64,000 nt of DNA from Pseudomonas crudilactis (GTDB taxonomy: Bacteria; Pseudomonadota; Gammaproteobacteria; Pseudomonadales; Pseudomonadaceae). A program made the translations under genes and the position numbers. Numbering within the stretch: position 1 is the first letter of the stretch; each line of letters opens with the position of its first letter. A model generated the notes under the pieces. The model ran no database searches. It was not told the origin of the DNA and was given only the letters and a program-made list of their open reading frames with translations. Of this stretch, positions 1-8,513 are shown in pieces. Where the stretch lies: positions 1 through 64,000 of the forward strand of contig NZ_WXVV01000014.1 of the NCBI RefSeq assembly GCF_013433315.1, in the 5' to 3' direction.

Positions 1-90
1 GAGGAGGGTGAAATCTCCCACGGTCTGTACTGCGCTAACAGTCAGAATCGAGCCTTGTCCCTCCTCCTCCCTTCAAGTCCTACCATACAA

Positions 91-173
91 GCGAGCCTGC
101 TCGCGAAGAGGTCGGTACAGGCAACATCTCCAGTGATTGATACACCGCTTTCGCGAGCAGGCTCGCTCCCACA
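91..173. repeat. REPIN-type inverted repeat (left arm truncated)
   Basis: Two REP-like arms face each other around about 45 bp of spacer. The left arm is GCGAGCCTGCTCGCGAA and lacks the usual leading GTGGGA; the right arm ends GCTCGCTCCCAC. Its spacer is nearly the same as that of the element at 313-402, so the two are recent copies of one another. Confidence 0.85.
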
Positions 174-174
174 G

Positions 175-315
175 GGGATCGGGTTGATCAGTAGATCTTC
201 AGCCGATCAGGGACCAAATGTGGGATCGGGTTGATCAGTAGATCTTCGGCCGAACCGGGATCAAATGTGGGAGCGGGTTGATCAGTAGATTTTCGGCCGA
301 ACCGGGATCAAATGT
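175..315. repeat. Three tandem copies of a 47-bp unit
   Basis: Units lie at 175-221, 222-268 and 269-315, each starting GGGATCGGG or GGGAGCGGG and ending AAATGT. Units 2 and 3 differ at only a few positions; unit 1 is more diverged around its centre (CAGCCGATCAGGGACC). The unit start resembles the GTGGGAGCG edge of the flanking REPINs. No open frame or gene is seen in the first 425 bases. Confidence 0.9.
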
Positions 316-402
316 GGGAGCGAGCCTGCTCGCGAAGAGGTCGGTACAGCCAACATCTCCAGAGACTGACACACCGCTTTCGCGAGCAAGCTCGCTCCCA
401 CA
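313..402. repeat. REPIN-type inverted repeat
   Basis: Left arm GTGGGAGCGAGCCTGCTCGC, right arm GCGAGCAAGCTCGCTCCCAC. It lies just beyond the 3' end of the minus-strand sensor kinase gene and is separated from its near-duplicate (91-173) by the 47-bp tandem array. Confidence 0.9.
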
Positions 403-425
403 GGGATTTGTGGTGTGTTGGCGAT

Positions 426-1829
426 TTATGTTGGTTGCCGGGTGGGGAAAAACAGTTCGAAGCAGGTGATGCCATCGGCACTGCTGACGCTATAGCGGCC
501 CTGATGCAATTGCATGATGGTCGCGACAATCGACAGGCCCAGACCATTGGATTGCGCCGAACGCTCGCGGGACTGATCAACGCGGTAGAAGCGTTCGAAC
601 AGTCGCGCCAGATGTTCAGGGGCAATGGTCGCGCCTTGGTTGCGCACCCGCAGATAACTGCCGTCCGGCTCGGCAATCGCTTCCACCTGCACCTTCGAAT
701 CCGCCGCACCGTACTTGATTGCGTTGGCGCACAGGTTGGCCAGCGCGCGTCTTAACAACATCGGTTCAGCCCAGATCACGCCGCTGCCGCGTGCCTCGAT
801 GCACACGCCGACATCCGCCGCCAGCCCTTCAAAATAATCGGCAATGCGCTGCATCTCATCCGCCGCATCCAGCTCCTGGCGCTGACTCAAGGCACTGGCC
901 GGATCGGTGCGCGCCAGAAACAGCATGTTGTCGAGCATACGCGTCAGGCGCTCCAGTTCTTCGACGTTGGAGGCGAGCAATTGTTGATAGGCCTCAATGC
1001 TGCGGTTCTGCTGCAGCGCGACCTGGGTTTCGCCAAGCAGATTGTTGATCGGCGTGCGCAACTCGTGGGCCATGTCGGTGGACACCTGACTCAACTGTGC
1101 AAAGCCCTTGGCGAGGCGGTCGAGCATGGCATTGAACGCTTCAATCATCGGCTGTAATTCGCGCGGCGCACCGCTGCTGGCAAGGCGTTCACCAAGGTTG
1201 CCGACACCGATGCCGTGGGCGTGTTTCGCCAGTCGTCGCAACGGCAGCAGACCGCGATACACCAGCAGACAACCGACCACCGCCAGCAACAGCGCCGCCA
1301 GCGAGGCGAGTCCATAAACACTCAAACGGTAATTGGCGAGCATCGCCGTGCGCTCGCTCATCAGGCGCCCGGTGGTGACTTGCAGATTGCCCAGCTCGCC
1401 GGAATCGATGCTCGCCGCCACTGCCGAAAACGGCACACCGTCGACGCTCGGCAGATGCTGCACATCTTTCAGCGTCATCGCCTGGTCGATGGGTACCGCC
1501 GGCAACGTCGGTGTGTTCAGGTTGCCCGGGTTGACCACCAGCAGCGGCGGTTGCCCCGGCGTGCCGATGGTCAACAGCGCTTCGCGGTTGCCGAGCATGT
1601 TCTGGAACAGCGCCGGTTTGTTCTTGATCAACTCAAGGGTGTTGCTGTCGTTGAGAAAGCTGCGCAACTGATCGACGCGGCTGACCAGCGCAGTGTCATC
1701 GCGGCGGATCAGTTGCTCCTCCAGTTCGTTGTACAGCGCGGCCCCGAGACCAGCCAGTGAGGCGAAGGCGAGCAGGGCGAACACCAGCGCCAGACGCAGG
1801 GTCAGCGAATGCGGACGATGGGCACTCAT
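426..1829 (-). CDS. Heavy-metal-type sensor histidine kinase (CusS/CopS-like)
   Basis: A 467-residue inner-membrane sensor kinase that should autophosphorylate and pass phosphate to the response regulator encoded just upstream. An N-terminal membrane segment (about 11-33) and a second one (about 172-192) enclose a periplasmic sensor region of about 140 residues. A HAMP region follows, then the H-box DMAHELRTPINNLL, the N-box ALANLCANAIKYG and the G-box GLGLSIV. Its start overlaps the regulator stop by 4 nt (ATGA), so the two are translationally coupled. The order DUF2790 - regulator - kinase and the CusR-like box at 2854-2871 point to copper (or silver) as the signal; that is inference, since sensor regions in this family diverge widely. 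Confidence 0.88.
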   Translation of the reverse strand: MSAHRPHSLTLRLALVFALLAFASLAGLGAALYNELEEQLIRRDDTALVSRVDQLRSFLNDSNTLELIKNKPALFQNMLGNREALLTIGTPGQPPLLVVNPGNLNTPTLPAVPIDQAMTLKDVQHLPSVDGVPFSAVAASIDSGELGNLQVTTGRLMSERTAMLANYRLSVYGLASLAALLLAVVGCLLVYRGLLPLRRLAKHAHGIGVGNLGERLASSGAPRELQPMIEAFNAMLDRLAKGFAQLSQVSTDMAHELRTPINNLLGETQVALQQNRSIEAYQQLLASNVEELERLTRMLDNMLFLARTDPASALSQRQELDAADEMQRIADYFEGLAADVGVCIEARGSGVIWAEPMLLRRALANLCANAIKYGAADSKVQVEAIAEPDGSYLRVRNQGATIAPEHLARLFERFYRVDQSRERSAQSNGLGLSIVATIMQLHQGRYSVSSADGITCFELFFPTRQPT

Positions 1830-2497
1830 GGCTGCGTATCGAAGCGATAGCCGATGCCGCGCACGCTGTGGATCAGCTTGAGCTGGAACGGGTCATCGAT
1901 CTTCGCCCGCAAGCGGCGCACGGCGACATCGACCACATTGGTGTCGCTGTCGAAATTCATGTCCCACACCCGTGAGGCGATCAGCGAACGCGCCAACACC
2001 TGCCCGGTATGCGTGGCGAACAACTGCAGCAACGCGAACTCCTTGTTGGTCAGGTTGATGCGCACCCCGGCGCGGCTCACGCGGCGTTTCAGCACGTCAA
2101 TCTGCAGGTCGGCGACTTGCAATTGTTCGTCTTCATGGATCGGCCCGCGCCGGGTCAGGGTGCGCAGACGCGCCACCAGTTCGGCGAATGAAAACGGCTT
2201 GATCAGGTAATCGTCGGCGCCCAGTTCGAGGCCTTTGACGCGGTCGGCGATGTCATCGCGGGCGGTGAGGAACAGCACCGGCGTGTCAGCTTCCTTGCGC
2301 AACCGGCGCAGGACTTCCCAGCCATCCATCCTGGGCATCATCACATCGAGCACGATCACATCGAAGCTGTGTTCCAGCGCCAGGTGCAAGCCGTCGGCAC
2401 CGTCGCGGGCGAGGCTGACGCTGTAACCCAGTTCCTGCAAACCGTTGAGCAGGTAGTTGCCCGCCTTGGGTTCGTCTTCGACAACCAGAATATTCAT
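1826..2497 (-). CDS. OmpR/PhoB-family heavy-metal response regulator (CusR/CopR-like)
   Basis: A 223-residue response regulator. The receiver domain (about 1-115) has the acidic pocket at E7-D8, the phospho-acceptor D51 in VLDVMMP and the switch lysine in the LIKPF motif. A winged-helix DNA-binding domain (about 125-220) ends in the typical SVRGIGYRF. Length and motifs fit the CusR/CopR/IrlR group. The gene begins 9 nt after the DUF2790 stop and overlaps the kinase by 4 nt, so the three genes form one operon. The palindromic box upstream of the operon suggests autoregulation. Confidence 0.9.
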   Translation of the reverse strand: MNILVVEDEPKAGNYLLNGLQELGYSVSLARDGADGLHLALEHSFDVIVLDVMMPRMDGWEVLRRLRKEADTPVLFLTARDDIADRVKGLELGADDYLIKPFSFAELVARLRTLTRRGPIHEDEQLQVADLQIDVLKRRVSRAGVRINLTNKEFALLQLFATHTGQVLARSLIASRVWDMNFDSDTNVVDVAVRRLRAKIDDPFQLKLIHSVRGIGYRFDTQP

Positions 2498-2506
2498 CGA
2501 TCAGTC

Positions 2507-2764
2507 TCAATGGTCATTGATGCAGCCGCTGCCTTGTACGTCATAGTTCAGCACATGCTCGCGGCCCTGATGGTCGAGGTAATTCAATTGCGCCGGGACC
2601 ACGCCACACGCTTGTGAAATATCGGTGCTGGACAGGACTTTGTCGACATCCAGATTGACGTAGAAGCCGGATTTGTCATGAATCACGGCGGTGTCGGGCA
2701 TGTTCGCGGCGAACACGCTGCCGATGGCGAGGAGGGCGGTGAAGGCGAGCAGGAGGCTTTTCAT
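2507..2764 (-). CDS. DUF2790 small exported protein
   Basis: An 85-residue protein with a clear signal peptide (MKSLLLAFTALLAIGSVFA, cleavage near residue 19) and a mature part of about 65 residues. Two cysteines remain in the mature protein, one in ISQACGVVPA and one in QGSGCINDH; they could form a disulfide or bind metal. The family is widespread in Pseudomonas and often sits with copper-responsive two-component genes. It is the first gene of this operon, directly behind the CusR-like box, so it is probably metal-induced. Its biochemical role is unknown. Confidence 0.8.
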   Translation of the reverse strand: MKSLLLAFTALLAIGSVFAANMPDTAVIHDKSGFYVNLDVDKVLSSTDISQACGVVPAQLNYLDHQGREHVLNYDVQGSGCINDH

Positions 2765-2853
2765 GGTCAGTCACTCAGTGGTCAAAGTTGATCGGCATTG
2801 GCGCCGGGACAACTTCAGGCTACCGAGCGATCCGCACGGCAAACCGACAGCTG

Positions 2854-2871
2854 AATGACAAAGTTGTAATG
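2854..2871 (-). promoter_or_regulatory. CusR/CopR-like operator
   Basis: The plus strand reads AATGACAAAGTTGTAATG. This fits the E. coli CusR palindrome AATGACAANNTTGTCATT at all but two defined positions, and also the TGACAN4TGNNAT form described for Pseudomonas copper regulators. It lies about 90 bp upstream of the DUF2790 start, the only gene it could control at that distance. Binding is inferred. Confidence 0.65.
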
Positions 2872-2910
2872 AAACGGGGTGCGCGTATTTTGCGAATTCA
2901 ACACGATCTC

Positions 2911-3002
2911 CTGTGGGAGCGAGCTTGCTCGCGAAAGCGTCAGCTCAGGCGACATCAATGTTGAATGTGCCGGCCTCTTCGCGAGCAAGCTCGCTCCCAC
3001 AG
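2911..3002. repeat. REPIN-type inverted repeat
   Basis: Arms GTGGGAGCGAGCTTGCTCGC and GCGAGCAAGCTCGCTCCCAC around a short spacer. It lies between the upstream side of the metal-sensor operon and the 3' end of the minus-strand L,D-transpeptidase. Confidence 0.9.
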
Positions 3003-3025
3003 TGAGTTGTGTGAAGTTGAGATCT

Positions 3026-3736
3026 TCAGCTCGCATGCGTGTTCAGAATGCTCGCCACCTGCTGCGGCTGGCAGTTCAGGTACGGCGAAGACCTCAACCA
3101 GCGCTGATCCGGGTACCAGGAAAACATGAACTGGCCATTCTTCAACCGGTCGATCACCTGCTTGGCAATCTGTGGTCGAACCGCCGGGCAACCCTGGCTG
3201 CGGCCGATGCGCCCCTGTTTCTTGCTCCACAGCGGATTCACATAACTGGCCGCATGAATGACGATCGCACGATCACGGGCCATGTCATTGAAACCCGGCT
3301 CCAGACCGTCCATGCGCAGCGAATAACCGTGGGTGCCGCTGTAGCTTTCTTGCGTGCGGAACAGGCCGAGGCTGGACTGGTAACTGCCTTCGACATTGGA
3401 AAACTGCGTGGCGAAGTTTTCCCCGGAATTGGAGCCGTGGGCGACCAGATCGCGCAGCACCAACCTCTTTTTACTGAGGTCGAAAATCCACAGTCGGCGT
3501 TCGGTGGACGGTTGCGAATAGTCGATGATCGCCAGATGGCGGGACGGTTTCGCACCGTTGTTGACCGCGCATTGCATGGCGTTCAAAGCACCTTTCAGCG
3601 CTTGGGGATTGAGTTCTGGCGCGGCGTGCGCGAGGCTGGTGTAGAGAACCGGCGATGGTTTGCCGGCGGCAAAAACTGGACTGGTCACGACGATAGCGGT
3701 GGCAGTCAGCAGAAGTCGGCGCAAAAACGTCAACAT
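3026..3736 (-). CDS. Secreted L,D-transpeptidase-type murein protein (YkuD_2 family)
   Basis: A 236-residue protein with a signal peptide (residues 1 to about 25, ending SPVFAAG), so periplasmic. The catalytic region carries an IVIHAASY histidine motif and the GRSQGCPAV cysteine motif of the 'murein L,D-transpeptidase catalytic domain' group, which is shorter and distinct from classic YkuD enzymes. The ATG at 3736 is chosen because it begins the signal peptide; GAGG lies 12 nt upstream, and a GTG at 3754 overlaps that ribosome site. It is transcribed away from another L,D-transpeptidase (3888-5504). Exact substrate unknown. Confidence 0.8.
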   Translation of the reverse strand: MLTFLRRLLLTATAIVVTSPVFAAGKPSPVLYTSLAHAAPELNPQALKGALNAMQCAVNNGAKPSRHLAIIDYSQPSTERRLWIFDLSKKRLVLRDLVAHGSNSGENFATQFSNVEGSYQSSLGLFRTQESYSGTHGYSLRMDGLEPGFNDMARDRAIVIHAASYVNPLWSKKQGRIGRSQGCPAVRPQIAKQVIDRLKNGQFMFSWYPDQRWLRSSPYLNCQPQQVASILNTHAS

Positions 3737-3887
3737 TTTATAAAGTGTCCTCACTTGCTACTTATTTGGCACTTCGGCTCCTGACTCCCAGTCAATACCC
3801 GCAAGCCCGTCGATCGAGCCTGACTGTTCAGCGCACCTGATGTAAGGTTGGCCATCATCTGGACGGCCATGGATTGGAGTAAAGCAG

Positions 3888-5504
3888 TTGTTCAAAAAGT
3901 ACGCATGCTACTTGAGCATTTGTTTGCTCGCTGCGCCGTTTGTCGCTTGTGCCGATGAGCCGCTGCCGCCGCTGGAGACATTGCCGACGCCACCAGCCGA
4001 GATGCCGGTCGAGCCGCAAAGTCCGTTGCAGGCTGTGTTGATCAGTCTGGCGCAGTCATGCCCGGCGATTGCTGCACAGCTCAACGGCCCGGCGCTGACG
4101 CAATTGCAGGCCTTCTACCAGCAGCAGGACTGGATGCCGGTGTGGGCGAGTGAGTCTGCGCGATTGCCGGTTTTGCAGGCGCAATTGCAGCTGTTGGCCG
4201 ATGATGGGCTTAATCCAAAACGCTATCCGATCGCGATCAGCGCGCCGCAGGATGGTGAGTTGTGCGCCGACATCGACATCAGTCGCTACTACCTGCAAGC
4301 GCTGCAGGATTTGCATTACGGTCGCCTGCTGCAATCGCACTTCGAACCGCTGTGGCATGCCGACGCCACCCCGCGTGACCGTCAGGCGGAATTGTTGGCC
4401 ATCGCCGTACCGGGCATGCATGACATTCCCGGCGCGTTTGACCTGGCCCGTCCGCGCCTGGCGCAATATCAGGACCTGCGACAGCTCTACGCGGCGCAAC
4501 GGCTCAAAGCCTTGCCGCAATGGCAATCGGTGGGCAGCGGGCCATTGCTGCGCCCCGCCATGGAAGACAAACGTGTGCCGGAACTGGCTCAGCGGCTGTA
4601 CAGCGAAGGCTATCTGACTCAGATCATTGGTACGCCCGGCAATGCGTATGACGGCGTGCTGGTCGATGCCGTGAAGAGTTTTCAGGCCAACCATTCCTTG
4701 CAGGCCGACGGTGTGGTCGGGCCGGGGACGATTGCCGAGCTCAACATCAGTCCGCTGACCCGCCGTGAACAATTGCGCGTGAACCTTGAGCGCTTCCGCT
4801 GGATGGCCCAGGACATGGAACCCGATGGCCTGCTGGTCAACGTCGCCGCTGCCGAGCTGACGCTGTATCAGGGCGGCGTGCCGGTGTGGCAGACGCGTAC
4901 TCAGGTGGGCCGCGCCGAACGTCAGACGCCGCTACTGAAATCGCGGGTTACGCGCCTGACCCTGAACCCGACCTGGACCGTGCCGCCGACCATCTGGAAG
5001 GAAGACAAGTTACCGGAAATTCGCAAGGACCAGACCTTCCTCAGCCGGCAGAACCTGCAAGTGCTCGACGCCAACGGTCAGCCGCTGGCGGCAGCGGATA
5101 TCGATTGGGACAACCCCGGCAACATCATGCTGCGTCAGGATGCCGGGCCGCGTAATCCGTTGGGACAAATGGTCATCCGCTTCCCCAACCCGTTCTCGGT
5201 GTACCTGCACGACACGCCGAGCAAGGCGCTGTTCGAAAAAGGTCCACGCGCCTTCAGCTCCGGTTGCGTGCGCGTCGAGCACCCGATGCAGCTGCGCGAT
5301 CTGCTGCTGACCCCTGCGGAAAAAGCCCGTACCGACACCTTGCTCGCCACGGGTACGACCCATGAATTCCGCTTGTCGGCGCCGGTCCCGATCCTGATGA
5401 CCTACTGGACCGCGCAGGTCGATAGCGCTGGCCATGTGCGCTATTCGCCGGACATCTACAGTCGCGACAGCGCGTTGCTGGTGGGGCTCGATCGAGCGCA
5501 TTGA
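3888..5504 (+). CDS. L,D-transpeptidase, YcbB/LdtD-like
   Basis: A 538-residue periplasmic enzyme that should make 3-3 cross-links between peptidoglycan stems. After a signal peptide (ending FVACA) come a Pro-rich linker, the YcbB-type scaffold region, a peptidoglycan-binding domain around 245-290 (VDAVKSFQANHSLQADGVVG) and a YkuD catalytic domain with HDTPSK and the nucleophile motif SSGCVRVEHP. The start is TTG at 3888, supported by GGAG 8 nt upstream; no ATG fits as well. It is divergent from the YkuD_2 gene, and the 150-bp gap must hold both promoters. Confidence 0.9.
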   Translation: MFKKYACYLSICLLAAPFVACADEPLPPLETLPTPPAEMPVEPQSPLQAVLISLAQSCPAIAAQLNGPALTQLQAFYQQQDWMPVWASESARLPVLQAQLQLLADDGLNPKRYPIAISAPQDGELCADIDISRYYLQALQDLHYGRLLQSHFEPLWHADATPRDRQAELLAIAVPGMHDIPGAFDLARPRLAQYQDLRQLYAAQRLKALPQWQSVGSGPLLRPAMEDKRVPELAQRLYSEGYLTQIIGTPGNAYDGVLVDAVKSFQANHSLQADGVVGPGTIAELNISPLTRREQLRVNLERFRWMAQDMEPDGLLVNVAAAELTLYQGGVPVWQTRTQVGRAERQTPLLKSRVTRLTLNPTWTVPPTIWKEDKLPEIRKDQTFLSRQNLQVLDANGQPLAAADIDWDNPGNIMLRQDAGPRNPLGQMVIRFPNPFSVYLHDTPSKALFEKGPRAFSSGCVRVEHPMQLRDLLLTPAEKARTDTLLATGTTHEFRLSAPVPILMTYWTAQVDSAGHVRYSPDIYSRDSALLVGLDRAH

Positions 5505-5507
5505 GCC

Positions 5508-6023
5508 TCAGCGAGCATGGCGGTGCCAGAACACCCGCGCCAGCCACGCATCGATACTCAACTTGCCAGCGCCGGCGAACACCAGCGGAATCAGCGCCGC
5601 CAGGTAAATCGCCGGCAGCTTGAAGTTGCCGAAGCCTTTGTTGGTGATCGCATAACCCTGTGCCAGCTCGCTCAGCGACGACCAGTCGGCGGGCCAGTGC
5701 ACCGCGGCGGTGGCGACGACGGTGACCACGATCAGCGAGATCGCCGAGATTCGTGTGCCGACACCGACCAGGATCGCCAGGGCGCAAATCAGCTCGGCCC
5801 ACATCGACAGTTCCCAGTTCAGCGTTGCCGGCAGATGGTCGAACGGGAAGGGGAATCGGTCCTGAATGTCTTCGAACCAGTTCTGCCCGTTGAATTTCTC
5901 CAGCCCCGACTCGAAGAATTCCCAGGCGATGAACAGGCGCAGGGTCAGAGGGGCGAGCCAGGTACCGGCGCGGTCGAGGTTCAGGTACAGGCCTTTGACG
6001 GCGGTGGAAAGGGTGGTGGTCAT
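5508..6023 (-). CDS. DoxX family membrane protein
   Basis: A 171-residue integral membrane protein with about four hydrophobic segments (roughly 22-42, 72-92, 97-117 and 140-155). The motifs LRLFIAWEFFESGLEKF and a glycine-rich region fit DoxX/SURF4-type proteins. Family members have been linked to redox and thiol stress, but the role of this one is not known. It ends 3 bp from the end of the convergent L,D-transpeptidase gene. ATG at 6023 is preceded by GGAGACGC. Confidence 0.8.
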   Translation of the reverse strand: MTTTLSTAVKGLYLNLDRAGTWLAPLTLRLFIAWEFFESGLEKFNGQNWFEDIQDRFPFPFDHLPATLNWELSMWAELICALAILVGVGTRISAISLIVVTVVATAAVHWPADWSSLSELAQGYAITNKGFGNFKLPAIYLAALIPLVFAGAGKLSIDAWLARVFWHRHAR

Positions 6024-6166
6024 GATGCGTCTCCGGTGGATTGGGCAAGTTGAATCGACCGGGGTATTTCAGCGTCGGGGTGTATCGGGGATGTGTCTGC
6101 GGGGTGGCGGATTGTGCTTTTGGTGTGTCTACGGCTTCGGGGTATACAGTGCGATACAGTCAAAAG

Positions 6167-6343
6167 CCCCTCACCCTAACCCTCTCCCCGAGGGAGAGGG
6201 GACTGACCGCGGGATATTGAAGAGGTACGCCGACGTGAGAGTTTTCTTCTGAATCCATAATCGACTCAGTCTTTCAGGTCGATGGATGACGCCAGACACC
6301 TCGGTCGGCTCCCTCTACCTCTGGGAGAGGGCTGGGGTGAGGG
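6167..6343. repeat. Interspersed composite repeat (CCCTCACCC...GGGTGAGGG family)
   Basis: It begins CCCCTCACCCTAACCCTCTC and ends GGGCTGGGGTGAGGG. Each end can fold into its own hairpin and the two ends are inverted to each other. The interior carries the shared segment found in the other copies (GACCTGA...GTCGA...CCGAGGTGTCTGGCG, here in reverse). It fills most of the 383-bp gap between doxX and the LysR gene; no gene is seen in that gap. Confidence 0.8.
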
Positions 6344-6406
6344 CAACAGGGCTGGACGCAGACCCACAGCCCAGTCAGCATGACCTAAAAAAATGGACCA
6401 CCCCAC

Positions 6407-7291
6407 ATGCGACGACTCCCCTCACTGTCCGCCCTGCGCACCTTCGAATGCGCCGCCCGCCACGCGCATTTCGGCCGGGCAGCCGCCGAACTCTGTGTCA
6501 CCGACAGCGCCGTCAGCCATCAGATCCGCCAGCTCGAAGAACAACTCGGCGTCTCGCTGTTCATCCGCGAAGGCCGACAAATCCGCCCGACCATCGCCGC
6601 CGGCCGCCTGATGCAAAGCCTGCAACAGGCCTTCGAACTGATCGGCGAGGCCTGCGATGAATTGCGCGATCCATCCTCGCTAGCCGTGCTCAGGCTGGCC
6701 GTCACCGCCGAACTCGCGCAGAAATGGTTGATGAGCCGCCTCACCGATTTCTATGCACGCTACCCGCACATCACCTTGCACCTCTACGAACAACCGATCG
6801 ACGCCACGGGCCCCGGCGAAGACATTGATCTGGCCATCACCTACGGCACCGGCCCGGTGGACAGCAGCGCCTACTTCGTGCGGCCGCTGCCAGCCCTGCA
6901 GTTCTTCCCGGTATGCAGCCCCGGCCTGTTCAACCAAGGCACCTTGAAAACACCCAAAGATCTGGTTCGCCACTGCCTGCTGCACGACGATCAGGACGGC
7001 AAGACCTGGACCGCTTGGCTGACCAGCCACGCCGGTGATCTGCGCCCGCAGCGTCAGTTGTATTTCGCCCACGCCGGTCTGGCGCTGGAAGCGGCGGCGC
7101 AAGGGCAGGGCGTGGCCATGGGCGACAACCTCACCGCGCAGGAAGATCTGCAGAGTGGCCGGCTGGTGCGGCCCTTCGTATCCAGTATGACCGCCCTTGG
7201 CCAATACGCGCTGGTCTGTGAACGGCTGCGGCTGGAGCGTCCGGCGGTGGCGCAGATGCTCGAATGGTTCAACGATCAACTGGCCGATTGA
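6407..7291 (+). CDS. LysR-family regulator (GcvA-like)
   Basis: A 294-residue LysR regulator. The N-terminal helix-turn-helix is LRTFECAARHAHFGRAAAELCVTDSAVSHQIRQLEEQLG, typical of the GcvA-like subgroup. The effector domain covers about 90-290. It lies 104 bp upstream of aguA on the same strand, and a 14-bp perfect palindrome sits between them, so it may control aguA and the following binding-protein gene. The effector could be agmatine or a related amine; that is inference. P. aeruginosa agu genes use a TetR-type AguR, so control would differ here. Confidence 0.82.
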   Translation: MRRLPSLSALRTFECAARHAHFGRAAAELCVTDSAVSHQIRQLEEQLGVSLFIREGRQIRPTIAAGRLMQSLQQAFELIGEACDELRDPSSLAVLRLAVTAELAQKWLMSRLTDFYARYPHITLHLYEQPIDATGPGEDIDLAITYGTGPVDSSAYFVRPLPALQFFPVCSPGLFNQGTLKTPKDLVRHCLLHDDQDGKTWTAWLTSHAGDLRPQRQLYFAHAGLALEAAAQGQGVAMGDNLTAQEDLQSGRLVRPFVSSMTALGQYALVCERLRLERPAVAQMLEWFNDQLAD

Positions 7292-7293
7292 TG

Positions 7294-7307
7294 AGTTGAA
7301 TTCAACT
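7294..7307. promoter_or_regulatory. 14-bp perfect palindrome upstream of aguA
   Basis: AGTTGAATTCAACT lies 3 bp after the LysR gene and 88 bp before the aguA ATG. Its place suits an operator for the adjacent LysR or another dimeric regulator. A chance palindrome cannot be excluded. Confidence 0.45.
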
Positions 7308-7395
7308 GTTCCGCAATAATCATCGTTGGCGGGCGCATGGCTTGCGCCCTTAGCCTGTGGTCATTCCATTCCTATCGCGAAGACGAGGTTTGACC

Positions 7396-8511
7396 ATGGC
7401 ACGCTTGCTCGACTCCACCCCCAAACACGACGGCTTCCGTTTGCCCGGCGAATTCGAGGCCAAGTCCGGCTGCTGGCTGGGCTGGCCGGAGCGCACCGAC
7501 GTCTGGCGCAACGGCGCGAAACCGGCGCAGAAAGTCTGGGTGCAGATCGTCACCGCCATCTCCCAAAGTGAGCCGGTCACCGTCTGCGCATCGGCCGCGC
7601 AATTCGCCACGGCGCGTCGGCAGTTGCCGCCGCAAGTGCGCGTGGTCGAGATGACCTGCAACGACACCTGGTTCCGCGACAGTGGCCCGTGTTTTGTGGT
7701 TAACGACCAGAGCGGTGAAGTGCGTGGCGTCGACTTCGAATTCAACGCCTACGGTGGCCTCGACGGCGGGCTGTATTACCCGTGGGACAAGGACGATCAG
7801 ATCGCCAGCAAGATCCTCGAGATCGAGCGTTTCGACCGCTACCGCGCGCCGCTGATTGCCGAGTTGGGCGGCATCCAGAGCGACGGCCAGGGCAGCATCC
7901 TCACCACCGAACAATGCCTGCTCAACCGCAATCGCAACCAGCATCTGGGCAAGGACGAAGTGACCCGGCGTCTGACCGATTACCTCGGTGCCGAGCAAGT
8001 GATCTGGCTGCCACGCGGCTGCAAGTTCGACGAAACCGACGGCCATGTCGATGACCTCGCCTGTTTCGTCCGTCCCGGCGAAGTGGTGCTGCAATGGACC
8101 GACAATCGTGACGATCCGCAGTGGGAAATCTATCAGGAAGCCTACGACATCCTGCGCAGCACCCGCGACAGCCGTGGTCGTGAGCTGATCGTGCACAAAT
8201 TGCCGCAACCGGACGTGCTCGAGTGGACGGCCGAAGAAGCTGACGGCCTCGATCAGCAGGACAGCACCCACACCCGTCAGGCCGGCACGAAAATCTGCGC
8301 GTCGTACATCAACTATTACGCCGGCAACAGCTCGATCGTGGTGCCGCTGTTTGGTGATCGCAACGATCAAGTGGCGCTGGCGACGCTGGCCGAACTGTTC
8401 CCGCAGCACAAAATCGTCGGCATCGAAAACTCCCGGGAAATTCTCCTTGGCGGCGGCAACGTCGCGTGCATCACCATGCCGCAATACGCCGGCTCGAAAA
8501 AAGGAGCCTGA
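7396..8511 (+). CDS. aguA: Agmatine deiminase
   Basis: A 371-residue cytosolic enzyme converting agmatine to N-carbamoylputrescine and ammonia, a step from arginine to putrescine. It is close to the usual AguA length. The family motifs WPERTDVW, TWFRDSGP, FDETDGHVDD and LGGGNVACIT are present, the last with the catalytic cysteine C358. The ATG at 7396 has GAGG about 8 nt upstream and gives the family-typical N-terminus; a frame extending 13 codons further has no ribosome site. No aguB (N-carbamoylputrescine amidase) is next to it, so that step must be encoded elsewhere. The next gene starts 2 nt after the stop. Confidence 0.93.
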   Translation: MARLLDSTPKHDGFRLPGEFEAKSGCWLGWPERTDVWRNGAKPAQKVWVQIVTAISQSEPVTVCASAAQFATARRQLPPQVRVVEMTCNDTWFRDSGPCFVVNDQSGEVRGVDFEFNAYGGLDGGLYYPWDKDDQIASKILEIERFDRYRAPLIAELGGIQSDGQGSILTTEQCLLNRNRNQHLGKDEVTRRLTDYLGAEQVIWLPRGCKFDETDGHVDDLACFVRPGEVVLQWTDNRDDPQWEIYQEAYDILRSTRDSRGRELIVHKLPQPDVLEWTAEEADGLDQQDSTHTRQAGTKICASYINYYAGNSSIVVPLFGDRNDQVALATLAELFPQHKIVGIENSREILLGGGNVACITMPQYAGSKKGA

Positions 8512-8513
8512 CC

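Noticed and set aside
175..315. CRISPR-like look of the 47-bp tandem repeat
   Set aside because: Units are directly contiguous with no unique spacers, and no cas gene is present.
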